DNA of 64,000 nt from Streptomyces kurssanovii (lineage in GTDB: Bacteria; Actinomycetota; Actinomycetes; Streptomycetales; Streptomycetaceae), in contig NZ_BMTN01000003.1 in assembly GCF_014649695.1 (NCBI RefSeq), positions 248,001 through 312,000 of the forward strand, given 5' to 3'. The stretch's first letter is position 1. Each line of letters opens with the position of its first letter. The notes under the pieces were generated by a model. That model was not told where the DNA came from. It saw only the letters and a program-made list of their open reading frames with translations, and did not search any database. The translations under genes were made by a program, and so were the position numbers. Below are positions 1 through 8,695 of the stretch, in pieces.

Positions 1-468
1 GGCGCCGTTGAGGACGTAGTGCGTGCCGTCCTCGGAGAGCTTGGCGGTGGTCTTCATGCCCGCGACGTCGGAGCCGGTGCCCGGCTCGGTCATCGCCAGC
101 GCCCACATCTCCTCGCCGGTGACGAACTTCGTCAGGTAGCGCTTCTTCTGCTCGTCGGTGGCGAGCAGCTTGATGTAGGGGAGGGCGAGCAGCACGTGCA
201 CACCGGAGCCGCCGAACTGGACACCCGCGCGGGAGGTCTCCTCGTAGAGGACGGCCTCGAACTTGTGCGTGTCCAGGCCCGCGCCGCCGAACTCCTCGGG
301 CACGTTGATGCCGAAGATGCCCAGCTCACCGAGCTTGTAGTAGAAGTCGCGCGGCGCCTGGCCGGCAGCGAACCACTCGTCGTAGACGGGGACGACCTCG
401 GCCTCGATGAAGGCGCGGATGGTGTCCCGGAACGCCTCGTGGTCCTCGTTGAATACGGTCCGGCGCAC
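1..468 (-). CDS. Acyl-CoA dehydrogenase, N-terminal part (runs off left edge)
   Basis: The first 156 codons read as the alpha-helical N-terminal domain of an FAD-dependent acyl-CoA dehydrogenase, which performs alpha,beta-oxidation of acyl-CoA thioesters. Visible landmarks are NVPEEFGGAG near residue 50 and WALAMTEPGTGSDVAGMKT near residue 125, the beta-domain segment that contacts FAD. A GTG start at 468 follows GAGGAGG at suitable spacing. The rest of the beta domain and the C-terminal four-helix domain with the catalytic Glu lie outside the window, so subclass (short, long or branched chain) cannot be decided. A palindromic AAGCGCTT core lies upstream at 517-524. Confidence 0.93.
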   Translation of the reverse strand, partial: MRRTVFNEDHEAFRDTIRAFIEAEVVPVYDEWFAAGQAPRDFYYKLGELGIFGINVPEEFGGAGLDTHKFEAVLYEETSRAGVQFGGSGVHVLLALPYIKLLATDEQKKRYLTKFVTGEEMWALAMTEPGTGSDVAGMKTTAKLSEDGTHYVLNGA

Positions 469-513
469 GGACGCCTCCTCGGTGACTGTGACTGTGTGGG
501 CACGCTGCACGTG

Positions 514-530
514 GCTAAGCGCTTGCTCAG
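514..530. promoter_or_regulatory. Possible repressor site upstream of acyl-CoA dehydrogenase
   Basis: A perfect AAGCGCTT core (517-524) with right flank GCTCAG lies about 50 bp upstream of the GTG start. TetR-family regulators of fatty acid genes often use AT-poor palindromes of this kind. The outer arms are not symmetric here, so this is a weak inference. Confidence 0.3.
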
Positions 531-593
531 GCTAAGTTACCGGGGGGTTGTTGAAAGTGTCCATAGTGATGCTGAGCACGTACCGGCGTGACG

Positions 594-620
594 ACGCCCC
601 CGTCGCATGGACGGGGGCGT
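594..620. terminator. Intrinsic terminator hairpin
   Basis: Perfect 11-bp inverted repeat with arm ACGCCCCCGTC and a 5-nt loop. It lies just downstream of the stop of the minus-strand lipoprotein gene (stop at 646). No T-run follows, as is usual in Streptomyces. Confidence 0.6.
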
Positions 621-645
621 TGCCGATGTCGCGCTGTGGGTGTGC

Positions 646-1080
646 TCAGCAGGCGATTCCCTGCGAGCGCAACCACTCGCACTGCGTCTCGCCGGACGAC
701 TTGCCGCCGTCGTAGGCGCGGGGGTCCTTGTATCCCGGGCCGACCGGCTCGTTCTGCTCGAACACGCCGTCGCCGTCGAGGTCCCCGCCGTCGGGATCGA
801 TCGTCTTTCCCGGGTTACGGCAGTTCTGGCGGTCGGCGGGGTCTGTGGTGCACGCCTTGTTCGCCGCGGCTTCCTCCGCCGCCGCGTTCTGGGCCGTGGC
901 CTGGGTGGCGAGGGCCTTCCCCAGCGGGGCGGTCCCGAGCTGCAAGGAGACGTGGGGAAGGTCGGCCGGTGGCCGAGGTGCGGAGGTCCCGGACCCGCAG
1001 GCGGAAAGCGCCGGGAGCAGGCAGGCTGCCAGAAGGGCGGTGCCGGCGAGTGTGCCGGTCCTGCGGCGGGTTATGTGCAT
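646..1080 (-). CDS. Small secreted lipoprotein with a DxDGDG motif
   Basis: A 144-residue protein with an Arg-rich N-terminus (HITRRR), a hydrophobic stretch and lipobox LSAC at about residues 24-27, so it should be lipidated on Cys27 and held on the outer face of the membrane. The mature part has a low-complexity Ala-rich helix, then DLDGDGVFEQNE, which resembles an EF-hand/dockerin calcium loop. The C-terminal tail contains paired cysteines (QCEWLRSQGIAC). The ATG at 1078-1080 is chosen because the signal peptide starts there; upstream in-frame residues are Arg/Pro-rich and look non-coding. No function is recognised; a calcium-binding wall lipoprotein is an inference. Confidence 0.75.
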   Translation of the reverse strand: MHITRRRTGTLAGTALLAACLLPALSACGSGTSAPRPPADLPHVSLQLGTAPLGKALATQATAQNAAAEEAAANKACTTDPADRQNCRNPGKTIDPDGGDLDGDGVFEQNEPVGPGYKDPRAYDGGKSSGETQCEWLRSQGIAC

Positions 1081-1451
1081 GGGCCCACGCTCCGACGGAT
1101 GAGTGATTTGTCCGTTTGTTCGACGAACGCTACGGCGGTTCTTCAGGCCGGTCAACGTTTCGGGTCTGCCCCTCCCGCTGCCCGGAGCGCTCCAGGTGCG
1201 GGACGAACGCGCGGTCCGAGCTCGCGCGGCGGGCGATCGCCGGTTGACCGCCTTCCGATCCGGAGAAGGCCGCGGACGACGACGAGGTGCAGGACATCGC
1301 CCGGCGCCACTGCGAGTGGCTGTCCGGGTGTTCATCCGCGACGCTCTGCGCGATCTGTGCGGAGCGGCATCTGGCCGACCGGGGAAGCGGTGCCCGACGG
1401 TCGGTGCCGATGGCACCTGGCAGGCGATCCGAGACGCGGACGGAGGTGAGA
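1081..1451. other. Gene-free gap with a probable decayed coding remnant
   Basis: No intact gene is supported on either strand across 371 bp. The right half holds the TipAS-like remnant listed separately; the left half shows nothing recognisable. Confidence 0.6.
1260..1450 (+). pseudogene. Possible decayed TipAS (thiostrepton-binding-like) domain fragment
   Basis: In one plus frame the text DDDEVQDIARRHCEWLSG can be read, and in another frame ADGTWQAIRDA follows. TipAS domains at the C-terminus of MerR/TipAL-type regulators have the same order: a His-containing helix of the type ARRHxEWL followed by YGxxGxxFVRDA. No start codon, no MerR DNA-binding half and at least one frame change are present, so if real this is a dead fragment. 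The resemblance is by eye only. Confidence 0.3.
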
Positions 1452-1934
1452 TCAGCCCGGCAGTGCCGGTGGCGGGCCCGGCTGGGGGTCCTCCGCGTCG
1501 TAGGCCGACAGCGCCGCCTGGCGATGGTCGAGGAGTTCGGCGAGGTCCTCCGGGGACAGGTGCTCGCGTGCCAGTTTCACCGTGGCGCGGCCTTCCAGCG
1601 CCGCCCAGGCATGACGGGCGCGCTTGTTGGCGCGGCAGCGGGCGTCGCTGCGGAGGAAGCCCGCCCCGGCCGCGAACCCCGCGGAGGCCAGGGCGAGCAG
1701 GGCCGCGGGGATGCGGGCGTCCGCCGTGGCGAGGCCGGCGGCTCCGGCGGTGCCGGCGAGGAGGGCGGCCGGGAAGCCGAGGGCGATATGGGCCTTGGTC
1801 CAGAACTCGGCCCGGCGGTGGGCGAGCCCCTTCTGGCGTTCCGCCTCGTCCCGTAACCGCTCGATCTCGGCGCGCAGGCGGCGCGCCGGCCCGTCCGGGT
1901 CCGCGACCCTGGTTCCGTCAGCAGGAGTGACCAT
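1452..1934 (-). CDS. SLATT-like two-helix membrane protein
   Basis: A 160-residue protein with an N-terminal Arg/Glu-rich amphipathic helix (residues about 15-40), the sequence AEFWTKAHIALGF leading into two adjacent hydrophobic segments (about residues 48-70 and 75-92), then a long basic/acidic C-terminal helix. This plan of helix, two TM segments and a C-terminal helix matches SLATT-domain proteins, predicted membrane effectors often found in nucleotide-signal conflict systems. Here it stands alone: no SMODS cyclase or TIR partner is adjacent. The ATG at 1932-1934 is the first plausible start; the ribosome site is poor. Function is inferred from architecture only. Confidence 0.6.
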   Translation of the reverse strand: MVTPADGTRVADPDGPARRLRAEIERLRDEAERQKGLAHRRAEFWTKAHIALGFPAALLAGTAGAAGLATADARIPAALLALASAGFAAGAGFLRSDARCRANKRARHAWAALEGRATVKLAREHLSPEDLAELLDHRQAALSAYDAEDPQPGPPPALPG

Positions 1935-2038
1935 GCGGGAAATTCCAACACACTTGAGGGGCAAGGGGATTGGTGTGTGGTGACAGCTTTCGGCCGCGTC
2001 GGTCGTGGGCTTGTCACGGAACCGTGGACGTCGGACGT

Positions 2039-3454
2039 CTACCCCTGCCGTAGCGCGAACCACAGCTCCATCCGGACGTCCACGTCGTCCAGATCTGCGT
2101 CCAGCAGGTTCGCGCAGCGGCCGATGCGCTGGCGGACGGTGTTGCGGTGGATGTCCATGGCGGCGGCGGTCCGGTCCCAGCTGCCGTGCAGGGAGAGCCA
2201 CGTCCGCAGCGTCTCGACGAGCGCGGGGGAGCCGGCGAGCGGGGCCAGCCGCGCACGGGCGTCGTCGGGAGTGAGCGGGCCGTACTGGCGATGGCGCACC
2301 AGGAGCTTGCCCGTCGTGAGCGCCAGGCGTACGGCGCGTGCCGCGTGCGTGTCGGCGAGGGTCAGGTCCCGTGCCTCGGCGGGGGCGCTGACTCCGAGCG
2401 ACCAGCCCGGCTGGGCCGCGACCGCCGTGCTCGCGGGCAGCAGCAGCCGCACCGTCGTGCCGTCGGACGTCTCGACCAGCGAGGTGCCCAGCGTCGCCGC
2501 CAGCGCGGCGGCCGCGAACGGGGTTCCGTCGCCGCCCTGGGCGTGGACCACCGTCCAGGGGCCCGGGTCCAGGGAGCGCGCCGCCTCGGCCGGGGCCTCG
2601 CCCAGGAGCAGGCGGACCAGGGCCGCGTCGCGCACCGCGGAATCCGCGCCCCGTCGCGGGGCCGTGAGCAGCGAGAGCAGGACGACGGCCACCCCGGCGA
2701 TGGTGTGGTTCCCCGGCTCGTGGTGCTCGGACGCGACGCCGAGCGTGAGACCGTCGGCGCCGCCGAGCGCGTACGCGGCGAGCCGCAGCCCCCCGCCGTC
2801 CCCGCTGGCCGTCGCCGGTCCGCCCGGGCGCGGTCCCACCAATCCCGCCAGTTCCGCGAGCGCACGGCTCGCCGCGTCGGGGACCGGGCGGCCCGCCGCC
2901 GCCGACTCCGTACCGTCCGGAGCGAAGAGCACCGCGCGCCCGCCGAGCCGTGAGGCCAGCGCGCCGAGCACCGCGGGGACGGGTGCCGGCCGGGCAGCCG
3001 CCGTCGCCAGCGACTGCTGCGCCTCGGTCACCCGCCGCAACTCCTGGAGGCGGGCCTGGGCCATCAGCCGCCACAGCGCCCGGGCGACCGCCGTGAACGG
3101 CGTCCGGGGCGGCACCTCGACCAGCGGCAGGCCATGGCGGGTGCACGCCTCGACGAGCTCCGCGGGGACGGTGTCGTACACCGGCGCCACGCCGAAGCCG
3201 AGTGCCGCCGCGCCCGCCTCGACCACGCGTTCCACGTACCGCGACGGGTCGCTGAGCTGCACACCCGCCGTCATCAGCAGTTCACCGCCGAGGAGGTACG
3301 GATAGGGGTCCGCCATTTCGGACGTGTGCACCCAGTGGAGGGTGGCGTCCTCAGGGCCCGCGAGCAGTCGCAGCCCGAGATCCCGGCGGGCGAGCAGGGC
3401 GGCGAGCGGGACGGCCGGCGCCGGTGGTGTGGATGCGGGCTCCTGGGCGGACAT
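2039..3454 (-). CDS. PucR-family transcriptional regulator
   Basis: A 471-residue protein with an N-terminal PucR-like ligand-sensing domain (LLAGPEDATLHWVHTSEMADPYPYL is characteristic in pattern), a GGDEF-like central CdaR region and a C-terminal helix-turn-helix of the PucR/CdaR type (HGSWDRTAAAMDIHRNTVRQRI near residue 435). These regulators commonly activate purine, amino acid or GABA/guanidino catabolism. It is divergent from the symporter-ureohydrolase-ThDP operon and is its likely regulator. The ATG at 3454 follows GAAGGG at 9-nt spacing and is preferred over an in-frame ATG at 3475. Confidence 0.88.
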   Translation of the reverse strand: MSAQEPASTPPAPAVPLAALLARRDLGLRLLAGPEDATLHWVHTSEMADPYPYLLGGELLMTAGVQLSDPSRYVERVVEAGAAALGFGVAPVYDTVPAELVEACTRHGLPLVEVPPRTPFTAVARALWRLMAQARLQELRRVTEAQQSLATAAARPAPVPAVLGALASRLGGRAVLFAPDGTESAAAGRPVPDAASRALAELAGLVGPRPGGPATASGDGGGLRLAAYALGGADGLTLGVASEHHEPGNHTIAGVAVVLLSLLTAPRRGADSAVRDAALVRLLLGEAPAEAARSLDPGPWTVVHAQGGDGTPFAAAALAATLGTSLVETSDGTTVRLLLPASTAVAAQPGWSLGVSAPAEARDLTLADTHAARAVRLALTTGKLLVRHRQYGPLTPDDARARLAPLAGSPALVETLRTWLSLHGSWDRTAAAMDIHRNTVRQRIGRCANLLDADLDDVDVRMELWFALRQG

Positions 3455-3472
3455 GGCGGTGGACCCTTCGTA

Positions 3473-3496
3473 CATCCAACAGAGAAACAGTGGATG
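3473..3496. promoter_or_regulatory. Candidate operator between pucR-like gene and symporter
   Basis: Inverted repeat CATCCA (3473-3478) and TGGATG (3491-3496), 12-nt spacer, in the 180-bp divergent promoter region. It overlaps the 5' region of the regulator gene, so autoregulation is plausible but untested. Confidence 0.35.
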
Positions 3497-3635
3497 AAAC
3501 GTACACTTCAGCGTCGCTTTCCGGCCACCTACTGTCATGCCATCCAGCGGCAGCGGGTACGGGCGGATGTCCCCGCGATCGGCCCTGGCACTTTCCCCGC
3601 ACGACACGCCACTGAGGTGAGCAGAGGAGGGCCCC

Positions 3636-5114
3636 ATGGCCGTCGACTACGCAGTCATCGTCCTGTACCTGGCCAGCATGCTGGCGATGGGCTGGTGGGG
3701 CATGCGCCGCGCCAAGTCCAAGAGCGACTTCTTGGTCGCCGGCCGGCGCCTCGGCCCCTGGATGTACTCGGGAACCATGGCCGCGATCGTGCTCGGCGGC
3801 GCGTCCACCATCGGCGGCGTCGGACTCGGTTACAAGTACGGCCTCTCGGGTGCCTGGATGGTCTTCACCATCGGCCTCGGTCTGCTCGCCCTGTCCGTCT
3901 TCTTCTCCGCGCGGATCGCCCGGCTCAAGGTCTACACCGTCTCCGAGATGCTCGACCTGCGCTACGGCGGCAGGGCCGGTGTCATCTCGGGCGTCGTCAT
4001 GTGGGCGTACACCCTGATGCTGGCCGTCACCTCGACCATCGCCTACGCCACGATCTTCGACGTCCTCTTCGACCTGCCCCGGACCGCCGCGATCGTCCTC
4101 GGCGGCACGATCGTCGTCGCCTATTCGACCCTCGGCGGCATGTGGTCCATCACGATCACCGACATGGTGCAGTTCGTCGTGAAGACCATCGGCGTGCTGC
4201 TTCTGCTCCTGCCCATCGCCGTCGTCAAGGCGGGCGGCTTCGCCGAGATGAAGGCGGCGCTGCCGACCGCGTACTTCGAGCCGCTCGGCATCGGCGGCGA
4301 GACGATCTTCACGTACGTCCTGATCTACACGTTCGGCATGCTCATCGGCCAGGACATCTGGCAGCGGGTCTTCACGGCCCGCACCGACAAGGTCGCCAAG
4401 TGGGGCGGCACCGTCGCCGGTACGTACTGCCTCGCCTACGCGCTCGCCGGCGCCGTCATCGGCACGGCCGCCAAGGTGATCTACCCGAAGCTGCCCAGCG
4501 CCGACGACGCTTTCGCCACCATCGTCAAGGACGAGCTGCCGATGGGCGTGCGCGGCCTGGTGCTGGCCGCCGCGCTCGCCGCGGTCATGTCCACCTCCTC
4601 CGGCGCGCTCATCGCCTGCGCCACCGTCGCCAACAACGACATCTGGTCCCGGCTGCGCGGCCTCACCGCCAGGGCGGAGGGCGAGCACGACGAGGTCAAG
4701 GGCAACCGCGCCTTCATTCTGATCATGGGCGTCGGCGTCATCCTCATCGCCATCGCCCTCAACGACGTCGTCCAGGCCCTCACCGTCGCCTACAACCTGC
4801 TCGTCGGCGGCCTGCTCGTGCCCATCCTCGGCGGCCTGCTGTGGAAGCGCGGCACCGTGCAGGGCGCGCTCGCCGCGGTGACCGTCGGCGGGCTCTCGGT
4901 CATCGGCCTCATGGCGGCGTACGGCATCCTGGCCAACCAGCCCGTCTACTACGGCCTGCTCGCCTCCCTCGCCGCGTACGTGGCCGTCAGCCTGGCCACC
5001 CGGCCCACCGACCCGGCCGTGCTCGCCAACTGGCGCGAGCGGCTGGCCGGCCGCGGCGGTGACGAGGCCGAACCGGAGGCCCCGGCCGCCGAGGCCGCCC
5101 CGGCCCACAGTTAA
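3636..5114 (+). CDS. Sodium:solute symporter (SSS family)
   Basis: A 492-residue polytopic protein with about 13 hydrophobic segments. Family features include the N-terminal [24 protein letters not shown], the [16 protein letters not shown] loop and [14 protein letters not shown]. It should couple Na+ entry to uptake of an organic solute. The start ATG is preceded by GAGGAGGGCCCC. It leads an operon with a ureohydrolase and a ThDP enzyme; the gap to the ureohydrolase is 64 bp. Inference: it imports the guanidino compound (4-guanidinobutyrate, agmatine or arginine) that the next two enzymes degrade. The C-terminus is Ala/Glu/Pro-rich and cytoplasmic. Confidence 0.9.
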   Translation: MAVDYAVIVLYLASMLAMGWWGMRRAKSKSDFLVAGRRLGPWMYSGTMAAIVLGGASTIGGVGLGYKYGLSGAWMVFTIGLGLLALSVFFSARIARLKVYTVSEMLDLRYGGRAGVISGVVMWAYTLMLAVTSTIAYATIFDVLFDLPRTAAIVLGGTIVVAYSTLGGMWSITITDMVQFVVKTIGVLLLLLPIAVVKAGGFAEMKAALPTAYFEPLGIGGETIFTYVLIYTFGMLIGQDIWQRVFTARTDKVAKWGGTVAGTYCLAYALAGAVIGTAAKVIYPKLPSADDAFATIVKDELPMGVRGLVLAAALAAVMSTSSGALIACATVANNDIWSRLRGLTARAEGEHDEVKGNRAFILIMGVGVILIAIALNDVVQALTVAYNLLVGGLLVPILGGLLWKRGTVQGALAAVTVGGLSVIGLMAAYGILANQPVYYGLLASLAAYVAVSLATRPTDPAVLANWRERLAGRGGDEAEPEAPAAEAAPAHS

Positions 5115-5178
5115 AGTCGTACAAACGCCCTTTAAACGGCTGAATGCGCAACGAGGCGCAAGAAGGAAGGCATGTCAC

Positions 5179-6150
5179 ATGAGCAGCAACGAGCAGCCGC
5201 GCGGCCCCGTCGACTCCTCCCGCATCCCGCGGTACGCCGGACCCGCCACGTTCGCCCGGCTGCCCCGGCTCGACGAGGTCGGCCGTGCCGACGTCGCCGT
5301 GGTCGGCGTCCCCTTCGACTCCGGGGTCTCCTACCGTCCCGGTGCGCGCTTCGGCGGCAACGCCATCCGTGAGGCGTCGAGGCTCCTGCGCCCGTACAAC
5401 CCGGCCCAGGACGCCTCGCCCTTCGCGCTCGCCCAGGTCGCGGACGCCGGTGACATCGCGGCCAACCCGTTCAACATCAACGAGGCCGTCGACACCATCG
5501 AGGCCGCCGCCGACGACCTGCTCGGAACCGGCGCCCGGATGATGACACTCGGCGGCGACCACACCATCGCACTGCCGCTGCTGCGCTCCATCGCAAAGAA
5601 GCACGGGCCGGTCGCCCTGCTGCACTTCGACGCGCACCTCGACACCTGGGACACCTACTTCGGCGCCGAGTACACCCACGGCACCCCGTTCCGCCGCGCC
5701 GTCGAGGAGGGCATCCTCGACACCTCCGCCCTGTCCCACGTCGGCACCCGCGGCCCCCTGTACGGCAAGCAGGACCTCACCGACGACGAGAAGATGGGCT
5801 TCGGCATCGTCACCTCCGCCGACGTCTACCGCCGGGGCGCCGACGAGGTCGCCGACCAGCTGCGGCAGCGCATCGGGGACCGCCCGCTGTACATCTCCAT
5901 CGACATCGACTGCCTGGACCCGGCGCACGCCCCCGGCACCGGCACCCCCGAGGCCGGCGGCATGACCTCCCGCGAACTCCTGGAGATCCTGCGCGGCCTC
6001 GCGTCCTGCAACCTCGTCTCCGCCGACGTCGTCGAGGTGGCGCCGGCCTACGACCACGCCGAGATCACCTCCGTCGCCGCGTCGCACACCGCGTACGAGC
6101 TGACCACGATCATGTCCCGGCAGATCGCCGACGCGAGGAAGACGCAGTGA
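5179..6150 (+). CDS. Ureohydrolase: agmatinase / guanidinobutyrase
   Basis: A 323-residue member of the arginase/agmatinase family, which hydrolyses a guanidino group to urea using a dinuclear Mn2+ centre. Metal-ligand motifs are complete: GGDHT, FDAHLD, and [19 protein letters not shown] near residue 240. The ATG at 5179 follows AAGGAAGG; the frame is open upstream but has no better start. It overlaps the next gene by 4 bp (GTGA). Sequence alone does not separate agmatinase (product putrescine) from guanidinobutyrase (product GABA). The neighbouring ThDP enzyme favours 4-guanidinobutyrate as substrate. Confidence 0.92.
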   Translation: MSSNEQPRGPVDSSRIPRYAGPATFARLPRLDEVGRADVAVVGVPFDSGVSYRPGARFGGNAIREASRLLRPYNPAQDASPFALAQVADAGDIAANPFNINEAVDTIEAAADDLLGTGARMMTLGGDHTIALPLLRSIAKKHGPVALLHFDAHLDTWDTYFGAEYTHGTPFRRAVEEGILDTSALSHVGTRGPLYGKQDLTDDEKMGFGIVTSADVYRRGADEVADQLRQRIGDRPLYISIDIDCLDPAHAPGTGTPEAGGMTSRELLEILRGLASCNLVSADVVEVAPAYDHAEITSVAASHTAYELTTIMSRQIADARKTQ

Positions 6151-7829
6151 CCCACGACCACGACCTGGTGCTGCGCCCCACCGCGGCCCAGACCGAGGCG
6201 GCCCTGAACCCACCGGCCGGCCGCAACGGCGGCGACCTCGTCGTCGAGACCCTCTCCGGACTCGGCGCGACGACCGTCTTCGGCCTGCCCGGCCAGCACG
6301 CGCTCGGCATGTTCGACGCACTGCGCCGCTCGCCCCTGCGGTACGTCGGCCTGCGCGTGGAGAACAACGCGGGCTTCGCCGCCGACGCGTACGGCCGGGT
6401 CACCGGCGAAGCAGCACCGCTGCTGCTGTCGACCGGGCCCGGCGCGCTGATGTCCCTGGCCGCGCTCCAGGAGGCGGCCGCGGCGTCGGCGCCCGTACTG
6501 GCGATCGGCAGCCAGGTGCCCTCCGCCGGACTCGGCGGCGGCCGCCACGGCTACCTGCACGAACTGCGCGACCAGCAGGCGTCGTTCCGCGACATCGTCA
6601 AGTCCGTGCACGTGGTGCGCGCGGCCTCCCAGATCCCGTCCGCGATCGCGGCCGCATGGGAGTCGGCGCTGACCGCCCCGCACGGACCCGTGTGGGTCGA
6701 GATCCCGCAGGACGTCCTCCTCGCCGGGACCACCCTTCCGGTCGTCACCGCCATGGACGCCACACCCGACGACGTCGTGCCCCGACCCGAACTGACCGCC
6801 GTCGCCGCCGACCTGCTGTCGAACGCCGCCCGGCCGGTGATCATCGCCGGCGGCGGAGTCGTACGCTCCGACGCCTCCGGCAAGCTGCTCGCGCTCGCCG
6901 AGAAGCTCGACGCGCCGGTCGTCACCACCTTCGGCGGCAAGGGCGCCTTCCCCTGGGAGCACCCGCTCTCCCTCCAGTCCTGGCTGGAGGACCGCCACAC
7001 CACCGACTTCCTGGAGTCGGCGGACGTGCTGCTCGTCGTCGGCTCCGGCCTCGGCGAACTGTCCTCGAACTACCACACGTTCGCGCCGCGCGGCCGGGTG
7101 ATCCAGATCGAGGCCGACCTCGGCAAGCTGGAGTCCAACCACCCGGCGCTCGGCATCCACGCGGACGCGCGCCTCGCGCTGTCCGCCCTGCTGGAGACGG
7201 TGTCGGAACGCGAGGACCCCTCGGCCGCCACGTCCGTGCGGGACGTACTCACGGCGGTCCGGGCCCGGATCGACTCCCAGGAGCTCACCCTGGAGCAGCG
7301 GATCCTCGGCTGCGTCCGTGGCGCGCTGCCCGACGACTCGCCCAGCTTCTGGGACATGACGATCCTGGCCTACTGGGCCTGGTCGGCCTTCGACGCCCGC
7401 AGGCCCAACACCATGCACTCCGCCCAGGGCGCCGGCGGCCTCGGCTACGGCTTCCCCGCCGCCCTCGGCGCGGCCGCCGCCGACCCGTCCCGGCCCGTCC
7501 TCGCCGTCTCCGGCGACGGCGGCGCGATGTACTCCATCGCCGAACTGGCTACCGCCCGCCAGTACGGCCTGCCGGTCACCTGGCTGATCGTCGACGACGG
7601 CGGTTACGGCATCCTGCGCGAGTACATGACGGACGCTTTCGGCGAGGCCACCGCGACCGAGCTGGCCCGCCCGGACTTCGTGGCGCTGGCGGAGTCCTTC
7701 GGCGTCCCCGCCGTCCGCACGAGCCCGGAGTCCCTGACGGAGGACCTGGCGAAGGCCTTCGCCAGGACGGGCCCGTCGGTGGTCGTCCTCCCGGCGCTGC
7801 TGCGCATGTTCGCTCCGACGCACCTGTGA
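6147..7829 (+). CDS. ThDP-dependent enzyme, acetolactate synthase-like (possible 2-ketoarginine decarboxylase)
   Basis: A 560-residue three-domain ThDP enzyme. The cofactor-activating Glu is Glu72 (VENNAGF), the middle domain is typical, and the ThDP motif starts at Gly-Asp457-Gly. The usual Asn-Asn that ends this motif and binds Mg2+ reads Asp483-Asp484 (VDDGGYG). Start GTG overlaps the ureohydrolase stop. Pseudomonas AruI, a ThDP 2-ketoarginine decarboxylase annotated as acetolactate synthase-like, is of similar size and acts in the arginine transaminase pathway whose last step is guanidinobutyrase. The same pairing here suggests AruI-like activity. A true acetolactate synthase is less likely because no small subunit or ilv genes are nearby. 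Confidence 0.8.
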   Translation: MTHDHDLVLRPTAAQTEAALNPPAGRNGGDLVVETLSGLGATTVFGLPGQHALGMFDALRRSPLRYVGLRVENNAGFAADAYGRVTGEAAPLLLSTGPGALMSLAALQEAAAASAPVLAIGSQVPSAGLGGGRHGYLHELRDQQASFRDIVKSVHVVRAASQIPSAIAAAWESALTAPHGPVWVEIPQDVLLAGTTLPVVTAMDATPDDVVPRPELTAVAADLLSNAARPVIIAGGGVVRSDASGKLLALAEKLDAPVVTTFGGKGAFPWEHPLSLQSWLEDRHTTDFLESADVLLVVGSGLGELSSNYHTFAPRGRVIQIEADLGKLESNHPALGIHADARLALSALLETVSEREDPSAATSVRDVLTAVRARIDSQELTLEQRILGCVRGALPDDSPSFWDMTILAYWAWSAFDARRPNTMHSAQGAGGLGYGFPAALGAAAADPSRPVLAVSGDGGAMYSIAELATARQYGLPVTWLIVDDGGYGILREYMTDAFGEATATELARPDFVALAESFGVPAVRTSPESLTEDLAKAFARTGPSVVVLPALLRMFAPTHL

Positions 7830-8003
7830 CGGCCCCCGCCCGGTGACGGTCCGGCTCCGACGCCTGCTTCTCCCGGGCGGCGGGGCCGCGGCCAGGGCGC
7901 TGAGGGCACCCGAAGGCCAGGTTCCGTGCGACAGTCCGTGCGCCCGGGCCACCGTGCCAAGCACGCACCTGGTCCCGTGTGATGCTCTGCCGGTAACCGT
8001 CCT

Positions 8004-8037
8004 GGTCCGCCACCGGCTCTCCCCGGGCGGCGGGACC
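8004..8037. terminator. Possible terminator between convergent genes
   Basis: Imperfect inverted repeat, GGTCCGCC against GGCGGGACC, in the 211-bp gap between the convergent ThDP gene and the response regulator gene. A related CTCCCGGGCGGCGGGG-type block also occurs near 7871-7887. Confidence 0.35.
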
Positions 8038-8040
8038 GGA

Positions 8041-8691
8041 TCAGGCCGGTGCGACGAAGCCCGACTCGTAAGCGGCGATGACCGCCTGCGTCCTGTCCCT
8101 CGCGCCCAGTTTGGCCAGCACCGCGCTGACATGGGTCTTGACGGTCTCCGTGCCCACGAACAGCTGCGCCGCGATCTCCGAGTTGGACAACCCGCGGGCC
8201 ATCAGCCGCAGGACGGCGGCCTCCCGCTCGGTCAGCGCGGCCCGTTCCATCGCCGTGCGCGCCGCCGAGTTGCCGTACTCCGCGGCCAGTGAGCGTACGG
8301 CCGCGGGGAACAGCAGCGACTCTCCCTCGGCGACCAGCCGCACCGCGTGCACGATCTCCGCCGGGCGTGCCCGCTTGAGCAGAAAGCCGTCGGCGCCCGC
8401 CCGCAGCGCCTCGTACACGTACTCGTCGTTCTCGAAGGTCGTGACCACCAGGATCTTCGGTGGGTCGTCGACCGTGCGCAGCACGGCACGGGTCGCCTCG
8501 ATGCCGTCCATCAGCGGCATCCGCACGTCCATCGCCACCACGTCCGGCCGCAGTTGCCGCACCAGCGGGATCACCGCGGCCCCGTCGGCGGCCTCGCCGG
8601 CCACCTCGATGTCCGGCTGGGCCTCCAGCACGGCACGCAGCCCCGCCCGTACAAGAGGTTCGTCGTCGACAAGCAGCACGGTGATCGGCAC
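8041..8691 (-). CDS. NarL/LuxR-type response regulator
   Basis: A 216-residue response regulator. The receiver has the acidic pair DD (residues 9-10), phospho-acceptor Asp55 (VVAMDVRMP) and the conserved Lys in LLKRA. The C-terminus is a LuxR helix-turn-helix (LTEREAAVLRLMARGLSN, LFVGTETVKTHVS). The GTG at 8691 is 4 bp after the stop of the kinase gene, so the two are translationally coupled. Its probable targets include the divergent ABC exporter genes, whose promoter region has a 22-bp tandem repeat. Confidence 0.93.
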   Translation of the reverse strand: MPITVLLVDDEPLVRAGLRAVLEAQPDIEVAGEAADGAAVIPLVRQLRPDVVAMDVRMPLMDGIEATRAVLRTVDDPPKILVVTTFENDEYVYEALRAGADGFLLKRARPAEIVHAVRLVAEGESLLFPAAVRSLAAEYGNSAARTAMERAALTEREAAVLRLMARGLSNSEIAAQLFVGTETVKTHVSAVLAKLGARDRTQAVIAAYESGFVAPA

Positions 8692-8695
8692 CCGT

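Noticed and set aside
1452-3146. A 564-codon minus frame ending in the SLATT-like gene
   Set aside because: The N-terminal 400 codons are low-complexity shadow of the PucR gene; only the part from ATG 1934 resembles a protein.
3134-5108. Long open frames on both strands over the symporter gene
   Set aside because: Arg/His/Asp-biased shadows of the symporter gene.
6147-7829. Naming the ThDP gene ilvB (acetolactate synthase)
   Set aside because: No regulatory small subunit or branched-chain genes adjacent, and the operon contains a ureohydrolase.
6048-8132. A 694-codon minus frame opposite the ThDP gene
   Set aside because: Shadow: Gly/Arg/Asp-rich without motifs, while the plus strand has a complete ThDP enzyme.
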